Origin: Pholiota molesta
Lineage: Eukaryota > Basidiomycota > Agaricomycetes > Agaricales > Strophariaceae
Direction of reading: 5' to 3'
DNA: 64,000 nt
NCBI GenBank assembly: GCA_014925825.1
Contig: JACGCK010000028.1
Location: forward strand, 124,001-188,000
In this document: positions 34,978 through 46,974 of the stretch, one piece after another
Position numbering within the stretch: the first letter of the stretch is position 1
Layout: every line of letters starts with the position of its first letter
Notes under the pieces: model-generated
What the model saw: only the letters and a program-made list of their open reading frames with translations
Databases searched by the model: none
What the model was told of the DNA's origin: nothing
Program-made: the position numbers and the translations under genes

Positions 34978-37900
34978 TCACAGACCCAACAAATTCACCT
35001 GCCAATCCCTGACTTGAGAGACATCAGGCTTGGGGACCTTGTCAATCGGGTTGATCGCTTTGTTCCTCTCTATCTCAGCCATCCGCGCTGCCCACCCGTC
35101 CACCGGTTCCACCTCCTCGTCCTCGCCAGGCGCAGCAGGCCGCGCCCAGATCTCGTCCAAGGCCGCCTTGAGCTCCGTCTCAAACTCCTTGGCGTCTCGC
35201 TGCAGCTCCAGGCCTTCCGCACGGTGCTCGTCCGTGAATTGGAATAGGTGGGGCAGCAAGCCGCGGATCTCGCCTGGGTATGTGCGGAGGGTCGGTCAGT
35301 TAATCACTCGGCGATCCGAGCACGGAGGATATTAATAATGACGGAATGAACCCAACCGCACCTTGAGTGACGATGAAGCGGTCCACCAGCTTGCTGACCG
35401 ATCGCAACAGATACTCTTCCTCGTCCACAGTTCCTTTCCGCCCGGAGCCAACCTTCCGCTCCATCTTGCGCTTCGAACGGGAAGTGCGCCTGCAGAAATA
35501 TCAACCTTCTATCCATACTCATCATCAGCATCAGAAGAGAGAAATACCCACCGTGATGACCGTGACGCCGACGTTGGTGCGACCGTGTAGCGCGTGAACG
35601 CTGTGGGCGCCATTGAGACGTCGGTCATTACGTCTACATTCGCCAAAGCCGGATTGTCATCCATGCCATAAAACGCGTCTGTAATGTCGGTCAGAAATAA
35701 CAGCCGCGCATCAAAACAAGTACGCTTAGGGCTTACCGGGCTCTTCCACCTTCCGGATACGGAGCTCCCGCAGCCGGGCCACCTGTTTTCGGATCTGTTC
35801 ACGCATCTCATTCAGGTCCTCCGAGATCTGAGCCCGACTCTCTAGAGAGGCTGGATGAATAATCTCCTCCAGCAGCTCAGGCGTGGAGTGCAAGCTAATC
35901 TGAATAATTTGTCGAATCGACAGTAAAGAAAAGAAAAGGCAGGAAACTCACAATTCGCCGCGCCTCAGAAAATGCATTGCCTTGGACGAATGCGATGACG
36001 GCCTCGCGCACGTCTTTTGAGTAGTCTAAGAGCACGCGACCAGCTTCGGTATGGCGCTTTTTTGACGAGAGATCCTCTGCACACCAGATTCCCATTAAAC
36101 AAGTACCACGATATATATATAAGAATGTTACTCACCTGCCACACGATATCCCATGGCCACAATATCCTCCTCGTCCACATCTTCATCCAAGAGGGCAAGG
36201 TCGAAAAGTTCTTGCCACTCCAATGCCTTCTCATGGGCAATCATGGCCTTGTTATTTCTCTTCGCCTCCACGAAAACTGCAAATAATAATGGCAGAGATC
36301 AATATTGATAATGAAGCATGGTCATTAATACGCGCACCTGTAGCGGCTTGTCTGAACTCTCTTCTTTCGAATAGGTAGTCACCATATGAGTTCAGAATAT
36401 CCTATAAAGCGCCGTTAGCTACTCATCCACCACAAGAAAATAGTTAACCACATACGGAATACTGCTCTGTTCCTTTCCATATCGCCAATGCGGACTCGTA
36501 CAGTCGATGTCGTTCGACGTAATCCACAGCTTCTTCGAATCGCTCGGGCCCTATTCAAGTTCATGGAGCGCAGTGTCAGTCTTCTAGCGATAAACAGTTC
36601 AAGTACAACGCACCGGCAAGGCTTAGATTTCTCAAAGCGCTCTCATGCCGCTTCAAGTGGTCGTCGATCCGGAATCGCTGATAATACTTGTCTAGAGCAC
36701 GAAGTTCCCGCAGGAAAGGAAGATACTCCCTGGGGTCCTGTAAGAATACAAAAATAGACTGTCATCAGCTTCGAAGTTCATAATGAAAAAAGCCACGCAG
36801 TCATTGAGTCAAGAAGCTCTCAAAATAAGTGTTGAAACATCCGGATACGAATGATGAGGTGAGAGGCCGGACCAATAGCGACGATCAGAATTGGCAGAAG
36901 CAAGAAAATTGATAGTGTGAATGTTTGGAAATTAGAACAAAAATATTCACCTTCTGTGCATGTTGGGCAATCATAATGACGAGCGAGAAATCGTACATCC
37001 CCAAAGCGGTATCGAAGAGCTGATTTGCGTCAACGAGGAAAATAATGTATTTCACAGCGTCTTCAACAACGTCCGGGTTAGATTCTACCCATTAAAATCA
37101 AAATATAATTGAGATGAAATATTTCATGACTAGCGAATATAACTCACCGCGGAGGCGAAGCAGCAGAGATAGACCAGCTTCGTGATCTGGCGGCGTTTTC
37201 ACAACATGCGCCGTCAATATCGAGTTTACATATTTAGTCAGATCGCGTTTTTCCAGCTCCTCGCGGAAAGCATCGCAGCATTTGGCGATGAATTCAGGAG
37301 AATGATGTCCACGGCTACAAAGATATGTCAACACCTGAAATATCATGTTTGATTTCAGTCATATATGACTCACCCGATGAGCGCAAGGAAAAGATTCAGA
37401 TGATCGACTTCAGGAATCTGGTCAACGAAAGATGGGATCCGCTCGCAGAATGCTTCTGGATTGTGGTCGACAATGACGTTGAGATCGATGCGGTGTTTCC
37501 GGCATGCGAAGAACGCTTTGCGATAGTTTCCGCTGTTTGAAGGTAAATATTGATGAGCAAGGACTTAGCATTTACAGGAATCAGTAAACCCACGCGTCAA
37601 GGTCCTGCTTCACCACCTGCATCACAAGTGGACGAGGGTTAATGGTCTCCAGATTCCCGCGCGGCATCTGCAGCACGAGACTCATCGAGCTGGGAACAGC
37701 GAGGACAATCCTCGACCCCCTCTCCACTTTACGCGTTTCCCAGTCGGCGGGCACCTCCTTAACCGTTCCCTCAGCTTGTTCAAAGACTTTAGGAAGGGTC
37801 GCGATAGGCGCGAACAACACCTCATGCGTGCTTGTTGTGAAGATAACAAACGCAGACGCAACAGTGAAAGAGGTCGTGTTTGTTGACAAAATCCGCGTTT

Positions 37901-40378
37901 CCTCGTCCGACCGTGATGCGTATAGCTTTCCAGATTTTGCAAGGCCGACGAAAATCACTTGCTCCCCAGATGCTTCACCCGTTGATGGAGCAACAAGCCT
38001 ATAGATGTGTATGCAAAACTCCGAGAAACGAGCGATGGGGGTGATGATTTCGTCTTCTTGGGTATCTTAACAATAGCAATGAATATGCGAAGGGTCCAGA
38101 AGGTAATAAAATTCCTTACAAGTGAAAATCTCGCCATCGGGTCCCTGATATGTATCCGCGACAGACCCAGTAAGCAAACGACAATTCCGGTAGGGCAGTT
38201 GGATGCTACTTGACGCAGTCGAGGTACCTCCTTGAATATTGACAGTAGCGAGAGTATCCTTTGAATCCAAAGGACGGGCACCCAGAATCGTTACTGTATA
38301 GGCCCTTTCAGTTGAATCATTTAGTTTGATTCCTAGCTGTCTCCATCGAATATCATGGCCCTGTTCGACATTCCCAGCCCATAATTTCGAAGGGTCCATA
38401 ATTTTTCCAGGACCAGGAAGGAGTCTAGTTTTCAGATCCCACAGTTCAACATAACCTTGTTCCCAAAGAATACCCAGTGTATCATCTTCAGGACAGAACG
38501 TTGCATATACCGGGACCTGAGCTGTTGAAGAGGGCGAGGTGGATGAAGAGGCAGGGGATACGGATAGCTGAAAGGAGGACATCGGGGGAGGTACATTTTG
38601 GGATCGGAATGGGGTTAACAGGATCTGGGCTGCAACGTCATTTTTCAGTAAATCATCTATTACGAAGAATTCAGGTTACGCACATCCATCAAGAACAGCG
38701 ACAGCGCCAGAATCATTCGGAGGGGGCGTGATCGAAGCAAAGGTGTCCCATGAATACATTCTTTGAATTAAGCCAGCTAAAGGGGTGTAAGTGTCACTTG
38801 CATTCTGAGCAGAGAAAAGATACGAACTTGATGTTGTCAGAGTTAGATGTAGAGCTAATTCAGGATGCCATTGTAACGACGTGAATCGCCCAGGAGTAGA
38901 AGAGTCTGATGAAGGAGCGACGATCTCATGTTTCAGGTACCTTTAAAGTCCTGTGAGCTCCTAGCCTTGCAATATTCGAAATCCACGTACCAGTGATAAT
39001 TTCCTGTTGTCCAAAATTGAACTGCAATATACAATTAATCAGGTTGGTCCATTGATAAAAGAAAGCAGTGATTACCTATATCTCCATCGCCCCCCTCAAT
39101 CCACACAGCAAGAACATTGGAATCTGAATTCCAGGCCAGTTCACGTACTTTATAACCCCATCTCCATTCGGGTCCATGTTCAGGACCCTTCCCTTTCACC
39201 TTAAGTTCTTCAACTCTGAGGCTGAACTCTCCATGCCTTAAGCCATTCCTCTCAAAGAAGATCACGTCGTGACGCCCTTCTCGTCCTGCTCCTCCGCCCT
39301 CAAATCCAAACCTCTGCGTCCCCATGATCAGATTTCCAGACGGCCGCCACACGAGCGTATGTTCTAGACCTGAAACATCCTCCGAGGTCGATTGCAGCGC
39401 TCCTTGGCGATCGTATACGCGTAACGTCCTGTGTTTTTCGACATTGGGAAGATCGGGAGAGAGTGAGGAAACGACGAAGTATGCACCGTCTCCGCGCCAG
39501 CTGATCCGCGGCAAGAGATCGTCGTCGGGGCTCATGCCCACTTTGATTTTGGGAGCGGCTTGCGCAGCGGCTTTGCCTAGAGATCCGTGGAACTGTGTTT
39601 GCTTCGATCCCCAGCCGACGTTGATAGGTGCGTCTGCAAAGGTCTTAATATACCGGAGTGGAGAGAAACGAATATGAAGGATGGGTGGTATGTACCTTCA
39701 CCGAATTCTTCAACATATAGAGGATTCTCCGAGAGCACGTCAAATGTAGATGTCAGGATGATAAGTTTCCGTTCGCCTTGTGACATGATAGACCAGTTGG
39801 TTTTGATATTCACGAAAGAAATCGAGAAATATACCTGTGATGATGGCCACAACAGACTCATCAGGGTTCCAGGACGCTGATAAAATACCCGATTCGAAGG
39901 TTCCCTCGACTTCAAACTGATACCAGGCTAGTCAGAATACGAGGGCTTGTGAAGGTTGTTGAAGACGCACCGGAGCACCCTCTTCTTCTATTGCAACCAT
40001 GATAACGTCTCCTCCCCGCATGATGGCGCATATTTTCCTCGTTTCCGCCAGGAAACGAAGCGCAATTGTCTGCGCTGTATTGGGCCCATTCGCGGAGGCC
40101 GTTGTCTGAAATTTTGCCGCGCGTTCTGGGGTAGACTGTATGATCGCAGCATGGGATTAGCAGGAACCACTCAATGCATTCTTGAAAATACGGACAGGTG
40201 CTTTATTGAATCCCTCAGACTGATCTATTTTCCAGAGTTCCACTTCAACCTCTCCATCTAGATTTGGCGCTTCAGATGCAGCGTAGATGGCATTTTCGTC
40301 AAGATCGAATGTGGTGGCCGTGACATTTGCTGAGGGAATGTCCAGGTCGTATGATGATATCAGTGTGAGATTGCGCAT
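34978..40378 (-). CDS. ELP1: Elongator complex subunit ELP1 (IKI3)
   Basis: Largest scaffold subunit of Elongator, which modifies wobble uridines (cm5U precursors) in tRNA. ATG 40378 starts MRNLTLISSYDLDIPSANVT. The N-terminal half is two WD40 beta-propellers: KICAIMRGGDVIMVAIEEEG, GILSASWNPDESVVAIIT, PRISWRGDGAYFVVSSLSPD, LVWRPSGNLIMGTQRFGFEG, VRELAWNSDSNVLAVWIEGG, and later FVGLAKSGKLYASRSDEETR. The C-terminal half is alpha-solenoid: YLCSRGHHSPEFIAKCCDAF, LRALDKYYQRFRIDDHLKRH, ESALAIWKGTEQYSDILNSY, EDLSSKKRHTEAGRVLLDYS, then a basic stretch (SRSKRKMERKVGSGRKGTVD), conserved near the C-terminus where tRNA binds, and the end DWQVNLLGL-stop. About 1,300 residues, usual for ELP1. Roughly 15 introns, all in frame; no indel found, unlike many neighbours. 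Divergent from EFG1, 253 nt between start codons. Confidence 0.95.
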
Positions 40379-40381
40379 AGC

Positions 40382-40576
40382 TTAAACGGAGATTGCAGAG
40401 GAATGAAAAGAAATAAAAATGAAGAAAAGATGGTTCATTACAGAGTCTCGCTTGACGCGATCCTGATCAAGAGATTTCCGAGGGCGTTGTTTGCGATCGA
40501 CGGTGATGCCAAACTCGGCTAATGAGAATTTGCCTTGGCGCACCATTGGTTTTCCTCGTCGACTCAGGACTGTCAT
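40382..40576 (-). other. Candidate upstream ORF of ELP1 (64 codons)
   Basis: On the same strand as ELP1, ATG 40576 opens a frame that stops 3 nt before the ELP1 ATG. It starts MTVLSRRGKPMVRQGKFSLA and continues basic and protein-like for about 47 residues before becoming hydrophobic. It would occupy most of the intergenic space to EFG1. It may be an upstream ORF in the ELP1 leader, or chance. Confidence 0.3.
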
Positions 40577-40631
40577 AAAGACGCCCTCACCTTTCTTGCA
40601 ATCTAGTCAATTGTCATAAACCAGGCCCAGC

Positions 40632-41571
40632 ATGGCACCCTCACGGACACGCGATGATACCAAAAATGCAGAAGCATCATCGTCATCAACGTCTAAACCC
40701 AAATCAAAACGAAATTACCAACGAAAAGCCCCAGAACCAGAGTCCAGCGGTGCATCTGGTGTTCAAAAGATCAAAGCTGCACTGCGCCAGACACGGAGAC
40801 TATTAGCAAAGGTCTATTGCTTTCATGTGATTGAATCCTTTCCATGCTTTTCTCAACGAACCTTGATTACCTAGGATAAACTAGCGGCGGATGTACGCGT
40901 AGAGACCGAGCGAAGACAGAGGGCATTGGAGGCTGAGCTACAGCAGGCCGAGGTTGCGAAGAAGGAGCGCGCATTTGCAATCCGATATCATAAAATCAAG
41001 TTTTTTGGTGCGTTTTGGAGTTACTATCAGTTCGAGATGCGCAGGCTGAATGGGAACGTTTGATAGAACGACAAAAAGTCACTCGTAAACTGAAGCAAGC
41101 TAAGAAGTCTTTAGAAGCAGCAAGCAGTGACTCTCACAAGAAAAAACATTCCTCTGAACTCCATAATCTCCGCGTTGACCTCAATTACATCCTGGTGCGT
41201 GGACTACGTCCTAAAATATCGTCAATGTTCTCAACAAATTCTTGCTTTTTCAGCATTACCCTAAAACGAAGAAATATATATCTCTATTCCCACCGGAAGT
41301 TAGAGCAGGAGAAGAGCCGTCGGAAGCTTCATTGGCAGAAACGACGAAAACAAATGCAGATCGCGAAGAAGTGCGGAAGTGGATACGAGAGCAAATGAAG
41401 AGTGGAGACCTACCGTCGGAGCCAGAACTAGAGCTATCTCAACATGGTGGCGGGAATGCTCGAGCACAGAAATGGCCTCAAGAAGGGGCACCTTCCGCAC
41501 CGAGTGCTGGAACCAAACAGACGGATGATATTCAAGATGATTTCTTTGGTGAAGATGACGAATCGAGTTAG
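40632..41571 (+). CDS. EFG1: rRNA-processing protein EFG1
   Basis: Nucleolar protein of the 90S pre-ribosome, needed for 18S rRNA maturation. ATG 40632 (CAGCATGGC) starts MAPSRTRDDTKNAEASSSST, then a basic disordered part, VQKIKAALRQTRRLLAKDKL, RVETERRQRALEAELQQAEV, FAIRYHKIKFF spliced to ERQKVTRKLKQAKKSLE, then LHNLRVDLNYIL spliced to HYPKTKKYISLFPPE. The last three blocks are the EFG1 signature. The tail has REEVRKWIREQMKSGDLPSE and ends in DDFFGEDDESS-stop. Three introns of 55-65 nt with consensus ends, one of them inside FFERQKV. About 245 residues, usual for the family. No frameshift. Head-to-head with ELP1; both serve the translation machinery. Confidence 0.92.
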
Positions 41572-41791
41572 GGCCGTTTATCGATACCCGTTAGCGTTCA
41601 GAGCACAAGAGCTAGCTGTGGATAGGATTTTACTACTTTGGATATGTATGAAGTTATTCTCTTATTTTACATGCTAATACCGATGGTCCCCAGATCAAGT
41701 TGCACGCTCATTTGACACGAAAAATAATGCTTCATGAGCAGGCTGGAATTACCAGGAGTTGCGGGAATTGGAGTAGCTGGACCTCAGCGCT

Positions 41792-42838
41792 TCATCCTTT
41801 TCTAGGCTTCTTTGAAACTTTGGGACTGAAAGTTAACCAGGGATCCTGGCGGATGGATACAATGTTTTGCGTACCAGGTTTGGGCTGTAATTTCCGATTT
41901 CCCGCCTTTTTCAGGGAGAGTAATTCGGCTTGAAATGTGCTACCTATGGTTTCCATCGATGATGAGTGCGAGTTATTATATCCTCGATAAACATAATGTT
42001 TATATCGATTCTGCATGTGCAGTTCCCGCAATCTGAATAACTCGATGGCCGTGGTATAGCCCATGGCGATGGCATCCTCATTGCTAATGGTTTCTGTCCT
42101 GCCCACTATTTCTGTGAGCCCGGATTGGAGCCAAGACGAAATGAAGCATAGGCGTCCTAAGTGATTTTTTTATAGACGTGAGTGACTGTAATGATTCCAA
42201 TTCTGAGATGGCGATTGCTCTCGAATTCAGGAAGTTCCACTTCGTAGACAGCGTCAATACCGAGATCCATTCCGACTCAGAGAGGGAGAGTTTCGTTGTG
42301 ATAGAACTGCGAAGCGGTGGTTTCATCAAGAAATGCCAATATGAGACGAAATGAAAGCCTTGAAAACGTAACTTACATAGGATACAAAGCCTTTAACAGA
42401 TTGCGAAAATCCACCTTTCGAATTTCAGCCGGCAAAGCGATGGTCCGAGTCGCCGACACATTTTCAGTTTTGGTCATGATCAATGCGTAGAGTTTAAATT
42501 TCTTTTCAAAGTAACGCGATTCTTGGGCAAAGATGTGGCTTGGAACTCGGAAAAAGCAGTTCTCAACCTGACATGAGGAGCAGTATTTTGAAATCTTGTC
42601 CGATTGTGCTCAAAAGCTACCACAGTGTGCGACGTACCTCGAAAACCGCGAAGGCACTGCTGAAATAGAAATCGGGATCAAAATTCCTGCGAATAACAGG
42701 CGCTGGGAGGAAAGCCGTATCATCAGACGCTTCGTTCGCAGGAATGGGAAGGACGAGGGATGCACTGTCAGGAGACGCAGTTGCTGGTTGTACCACTTGG
42801 TCGGGACTGGGACCGAGCAACGCTTCCAAATCATCCAT
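41792..42838 (-). CDS. BTB/POZ domain protein (BTB-2)
   Basis: ATG 42838 starts MDDLEALLGPSPDQVVQPAT, a disordered leader, then FDPDFYFSSAFAVFE spliced to VENCFFRVPSHIFAQESRYF, RTIALPAEIRKVDFRNLLKA (POZ core), ITTKLSLSESEWISVLTLST, KWNFLNSRAIAISELESLQS, and a C-terminal AIAMGYTTAIELFRLRELHM. It closely parallels BTB-3 next door (same strand, same order of blocks, same intron positions), so the two are tandem duplicates. One A (run of seven, about 42165-42171) and one T just beside it are missing between SLTSIKK and GRLCFISSWLQSGLTEIV; otherwise the frame holds. The tail after SFQAELLSLKKAG is poorly conserved. The shared GGGCGCCTAT element lies 110 nt upstream. Function unknown; likely protein interaction. 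Confidence 0.78.
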
Positions 42839-43543
42839 GACTGTAGGCGGAATTTAAAAGCTATCAGCGAGTTAGAGAGACCTTGATTTTATGCAGTTAA
42901 CAGGACGATCAGATACTACTAGATAAGTACTTATATCGATCAAGAAAATAGGCGCCCGTTGCTTCCAATTGTTCACGTGTTGCTGCGGTTCGGGCTCTTT
43001 GCATAGTCATTTGCAGCTATTCGCTTCACAGAGTGAAACAGCGAAAGATTCGTTCGTTTTCGGAAGATAATCTTTGCGGTTCTCTGATCTTGCTGGCACA
43101 AATCTACTTAGATGTCATTACGACGTTATGAAAAAATATAGCTTTTTTACTATCTGGAGTCTGGATCAATTTCCCCGATTTGGACAGGGAAGGACTACAG
43201 GCAAAGACAAGGCAAAGGAGTGGTGATTCGATCATTAGATAAAATATGTAAGGGAGAACCCGCGGAACGGGACTCCAAACTTGCATGGTAAACAAAACTT
43301 GAAAGGTTTCAAGTCGCTTTCATTGACTTTGACCACTTCCTGAAGCTTTTTATTTATTTCAGTGATTGTCCACATATGGTCAGAGTCCAATTGCTCTCTA
43401 ATTCGCGAATTATGTACATACTCACTCAATTCAAATAAACATGGGAGTAAATTTGCCTGTTTGTCATTCCTTTCATTTGACCTCTTCTTTCGAGATAGCT
43501 GAATGCCAACAGGGACCAAAGCGAGCAAGAATGCGTTAAAAGC
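42839..43543. other. Intergenic between tandem BTB genes
   Basis: Promoter of BTB-2 with its shared element, then the 3' flank of BTB-3. No further gene. Confidence 0.5.
42948..42957 (-). promoter_or_regulatory. Shared BTB promoter element GGGCGCCTAT (BTB-2 copy)
   Basis: On the minus strand GGGCGCCTAT lies 110 nt upstream of the BTB-2 ATG. The same ten bases occur at similar distance and the same orientation upstream of BTB-4, BTB-5 and BTB-6. The core GGCGCC is palindromic. Binding protein unknown. Confidence 0.5.
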
Positions 43544-44571
43544 CTAATAATATCCAGATCTCTTCTTCTTCTTCTTAACAACACTGGATCCGGACGCCTC
43601 GTTTTGACCTTCAACGACTTGATAGGGCTTGGGAATAAATCCCATCTCTTTTGCCGCAGTGTTAATGGACGCTAGTTCAGCTGCAAATTGGGTTTCTATG
43701 TCTTCTTTCTGTGAGTGGAGATTAATAACTGAAGACTTCATCCTCTGTTCCCGAAATCTGAACAATTCGATAGCCGTGATATAATCCATGGCAATGACTT
43801 CATCGTTGTTTATAGTTGCTTCCCTGTTCACAATTTCGGTAAGGCCGGATTGAAACCAGGACAGAATAAAGCATTGGCGTCCTAAGACGATTTTGTTCGA
43901 AGACGCGAGTGATGATAGAGATTCTAATTCTGAAATCGCCATTTCTCGCAAATTATTGAAACGCCATTCCGTGGAGAGCTTCAATACGGAGATCCATTCC
44001 GATTCGGAGAGAACGAGTCTCGTGGCGACAGAGCTACGAATGAACGAGTGTTCGATCGTCAGCTAAAATGATTGCGAGACACAATGGGGACTTAATTCAC
44101 ATGAGACACAAAGCTTTCAAGAGATTTCGGAAATCTTCTCGTTTAATTTCGGCAGGTAAGACGAGAGTCTCTGACGCGTATTCAGGATCCTCCAGCTTGG
44201 GCAGCTTGCATAACTTCACAAAGTAAGCCGATTCATTGAAAATATAAGTCGGCACTCGGAATAGGAAATCTTCAACCTATGTTGAAGCAGTATAGCAAGT
44301 TCATCAGCCAACCACTACCAGAAAGCTGCTACATATTGCGACATACCTCGAAAATCACAAAGCGGAAGTAGAAATCAGGATCGAACTTTCTGGGAATGAC
44401 TGGTGATGGAGGGGAAGTCGTGGAATGAGTCGTTTCGGTCGCAAAAGTTATAGGAGGGCAGGGAGATACGTCGTCAGGAGACGCATCGTCAACTACCGTG
44501 AGTGTCACTGCTTGGCTAAGGGTGGGACTAGGACTGGGTGGCGAGCCTAACGCATTAGCAGATGAGAACAT
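43544..44571 (-). CDS. BTB/POZ domain protein (BTB-3)
   Basis: ATG 44571 starts MFSSANALGSPPSPSPTLSQ, a disordered leader, then FDPDFYFRFVIFE spliced to VEDFLFRVPTYIFNESAYFV, LVLPAEIKREDFRNLLKALY (POZ core), a short exon, LVLSESEWISVLKLSTEWRF, SNKIVLGRQCFILSWFQSGL, IAMDYITAIELFRFREQRMK, FAAELASINTAAKEMGFIPK and a Lys-rich end (SVVKKKKKRSGYY-stop, 43544), which could serve as a nuclear localisation signal. The frame is continuous. It serves as the reference that shows BTB-2 has lost bases. Intron positions (between FE and VE, and after ALYP) are the same in BTB-2, -4, -5 and -6. Confidence 0.82.
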
Positions 44572-45296
44572 GACTCTGAACGCGAAGTTGGCAGTTAAGG
44601 CTCGCAGGGAAAGCTTGCTTTTATGCTGGAAAGATAGCCGCGGTCATTGGCCTCGTGTTGCTGCAATCCAGATTCTTCGCCTCGTGTTGGTGCCGCATTA
44701 CGGTCTTTTGCTTTTGCAGCCGTTCATTAATAGATATATGACAGAGCGAAGTGGTGAAATAGGGCGTTTGTGGGGATGATCCTTCTGATTGCGCCGTGCG
44801 TTTCTGTGATTTGGGGGCACAAATCTGAATGTCATCGTAGTATTGTAAAAAAAGAACAAGAATCTCTCTTACTATGTATCTAGTATCTGGATGGCTGGTT
44901 ATCTCCGGAGGCAGCATGCAGCCTTGCGTAGACTACATCCTAGTGTATTGTATCCTAAATATTTGCGGGAGCTAAATGCTATCCGTTGGAAGGCAAAGGG
45001 AATTAACGTCAATAGAGTAAATTTGGACACGGCGTTTAAATCCTATTGAACAGACGATTAATCAGAAATCTAAGTTCGATGTGCATGTGTCATAAAACAT
45101 TACCTGCAGGCGTTCAAGGCATAGAAGTTCGCAGACTGACGGCAGCTCCTGTATATCGGCAGAGACAATCTACCGCTGAGTACGGTTCATAACACGCGAT
45201 CAGGTTGTTTAATAGGAGAAAAACCAGTGAAATAGATGATGGATCGATATTAGCATGTTTTATGACAAGGTCGCGTCTTACATGTCAATTTACTGC
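44572..45296. other. Intergenic between BTB-3 and the dehydrogenase gene
   Basis: 725 nt. Promoter of BTB-3, which lacks an exact copy of the shared element, and the 3' flank of the dehydrogenase. No gene seen. Confidence 0.45.
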
Positions 45297-46669
45297 CTAG
45301 TCTTTATACTCGTAGAATCCCTTCCCATTCTTTCTACCATACCATTGCGCGTCAACCATGCGTTCAAGAAGAATGCTAGGTCGGTACTTGGAGTCGCAAG
45401 TGCCTGCATACAGCGTTTGCTGAATGGCCAGGCAGGTATCAAGGCCGATGCTAGAAAAAAATCAAGGATAAGCAAGAGAATCAAATAAATGATAGAGTAA
45501 TGATGTGATTACTTACAAGTCAGCTAGAATTTATTCAGAGGAAATGAGCGTTCGAAGTTTGGACGATGCTGATGGGAGAACGAGCGTACCGAGCTGTAGA
45601 GGACCCATTGGATGGTTCATTCCAAGCTTGAGTGTAGTATCGATGTCTTCTCTTGTCGCAGTGCCCTGCATGAGCCCAAGTCAAATAGTTACTCCAAGTA
45701 CAGGTTTTGACCCGTCGTCACCTTCTCTAAGCACATGATAGCCTGAAGTGATCATAGTCAGTATCATTTCAAAAGCGTGTTGATGTCTACATACTTCATT
45801 GATGAATGGCATCAGAAGAGCGTTAGACACGAAGCCGGGAACATCCTTCGACACGGTGACCTCTGAATTAAAAGTACATTATTCAGTAAGTAACCCGAGC
45901 TCTAGTGATGAAGAAGAAATGATGATACCTTTACCACAAGCAATAGCAAATGCTCGCGCCCTTTCCAAAGTATCTTCCGAGGTTTGTAGAGCAGAAATAA
46001 GCTCCACGAGTTTCTTCAATCATTTGATGAGTGGTGAAGAATCTAATAAATCGAACAATAGCGTACCATCACAGGAACAGGGTTAAAGAAGTGCAGTCCT
46101 ACAATTGTTTAGTTCAATGTAGCAAGGGTAGAGATGCGTATTCACCGACGACACGGGCTGCGCTCTTCTTCCCTTCCTCGCTTGTAGCTTTGACACCACT
46201 GATCATGGACGCTGCGGCAATTTTTGTGATGCTAATAGAGCTAGTATTCGTGGCGAGAATCGCGTCCGGTCGGAGCTCAGTCGCAAATGCTTGAAAGATG
46301 GTTTGTTTGAGAACAAGATTTTCGGAGACAGCCTGTCCCAAGCTTTTATTGTACCAACAATCTCGCCTCGTGAACAGATTGAATGCATACCTCGACGACC
46401 ATATCGACATCTCTGAGGCCGTTGATTCCGGCTACTACCGTGATCCTCCCTTTGGCATCCTTGGCTTCGTCATTCGTCAGCCGTCCTTTGGCAACATCCT
46501 TGGCGAGAAGCTTGTCCACCAGAGAGAGACCCTTCGTAATCTGTTCAGGAGACCGATCGTGTAGGAGAACAGGCACTTTTGCGCGAACAGCTGACACTAA
46601 GGCGATCCCAGTGCCCATCTGTCCAGCACCGAGAACCCCAAGCGTGCGGATGCCGTGAGGAATAGACAT
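45297..46669 (-). CDS. 3-hydroxybutyryl/3-hydroxyacyl-CoA dehydrogenase
   Basis: NAD-dependent oxidation of 3-hydroxyacyl-CoA, a step of beta-oxidation and butanoate metabolism. ATG 46669 starts [20 protein letters not shown], whose GxGxxG is the Rossmann dinucleotide site. Then [54 protein letters not shown], the family signature [15 protein letters not shown] (His of the catalytic pair), [58 protein letters not shown] and the C-terminus [17 protein letters not shown] (45297). About 310 residues, the size of single-function bacterial/mitochondrial-type enzymes, with seven or so short introns and no frameshift. Divergent from a peroxisomal-type carrier gene 305 nt away. No clear C-terminal peroxisomal SKL signal. 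Confidence 0.92.
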
Positions 46670-46974
46670 GTTTTATGGTGAATTAGAGATGTCAACTGGA
46701 CGTATTCGCGAGAAAGAATGTGGAGAAACGATTGTTGAGACGCGGTCTGTCATGGTTGTCCGGCCCCTAGCTCCCGAAACGCGAAGACCCGACCCACGTG
46801 AAATCACAGAGGTCTTGAGCCGGATGACGTCAATCATCAATGCATCAAGTCGAAACAATTCAAGTTCAAAGCAGACTCAAAACCATTCAACACGCTCCAT
46901 ACGCTGAATAACCACTCTGCGTTGCAATCTCTTGGTCGGGCTTGAGCTTGACCAGCTTGACTCTTTATACCAAG
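46670..46974. promoter_or_regulatory. Bidirectional promoter region, dehydrogenase and carrier
   Basis: 305 nt between the start codons of the dehydrogenase (-) and the carrier (+). Contains a CACGTG palindrome near 46795-46800. A shared regulatory region is inferred from layout only. Confidence 0.4.
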
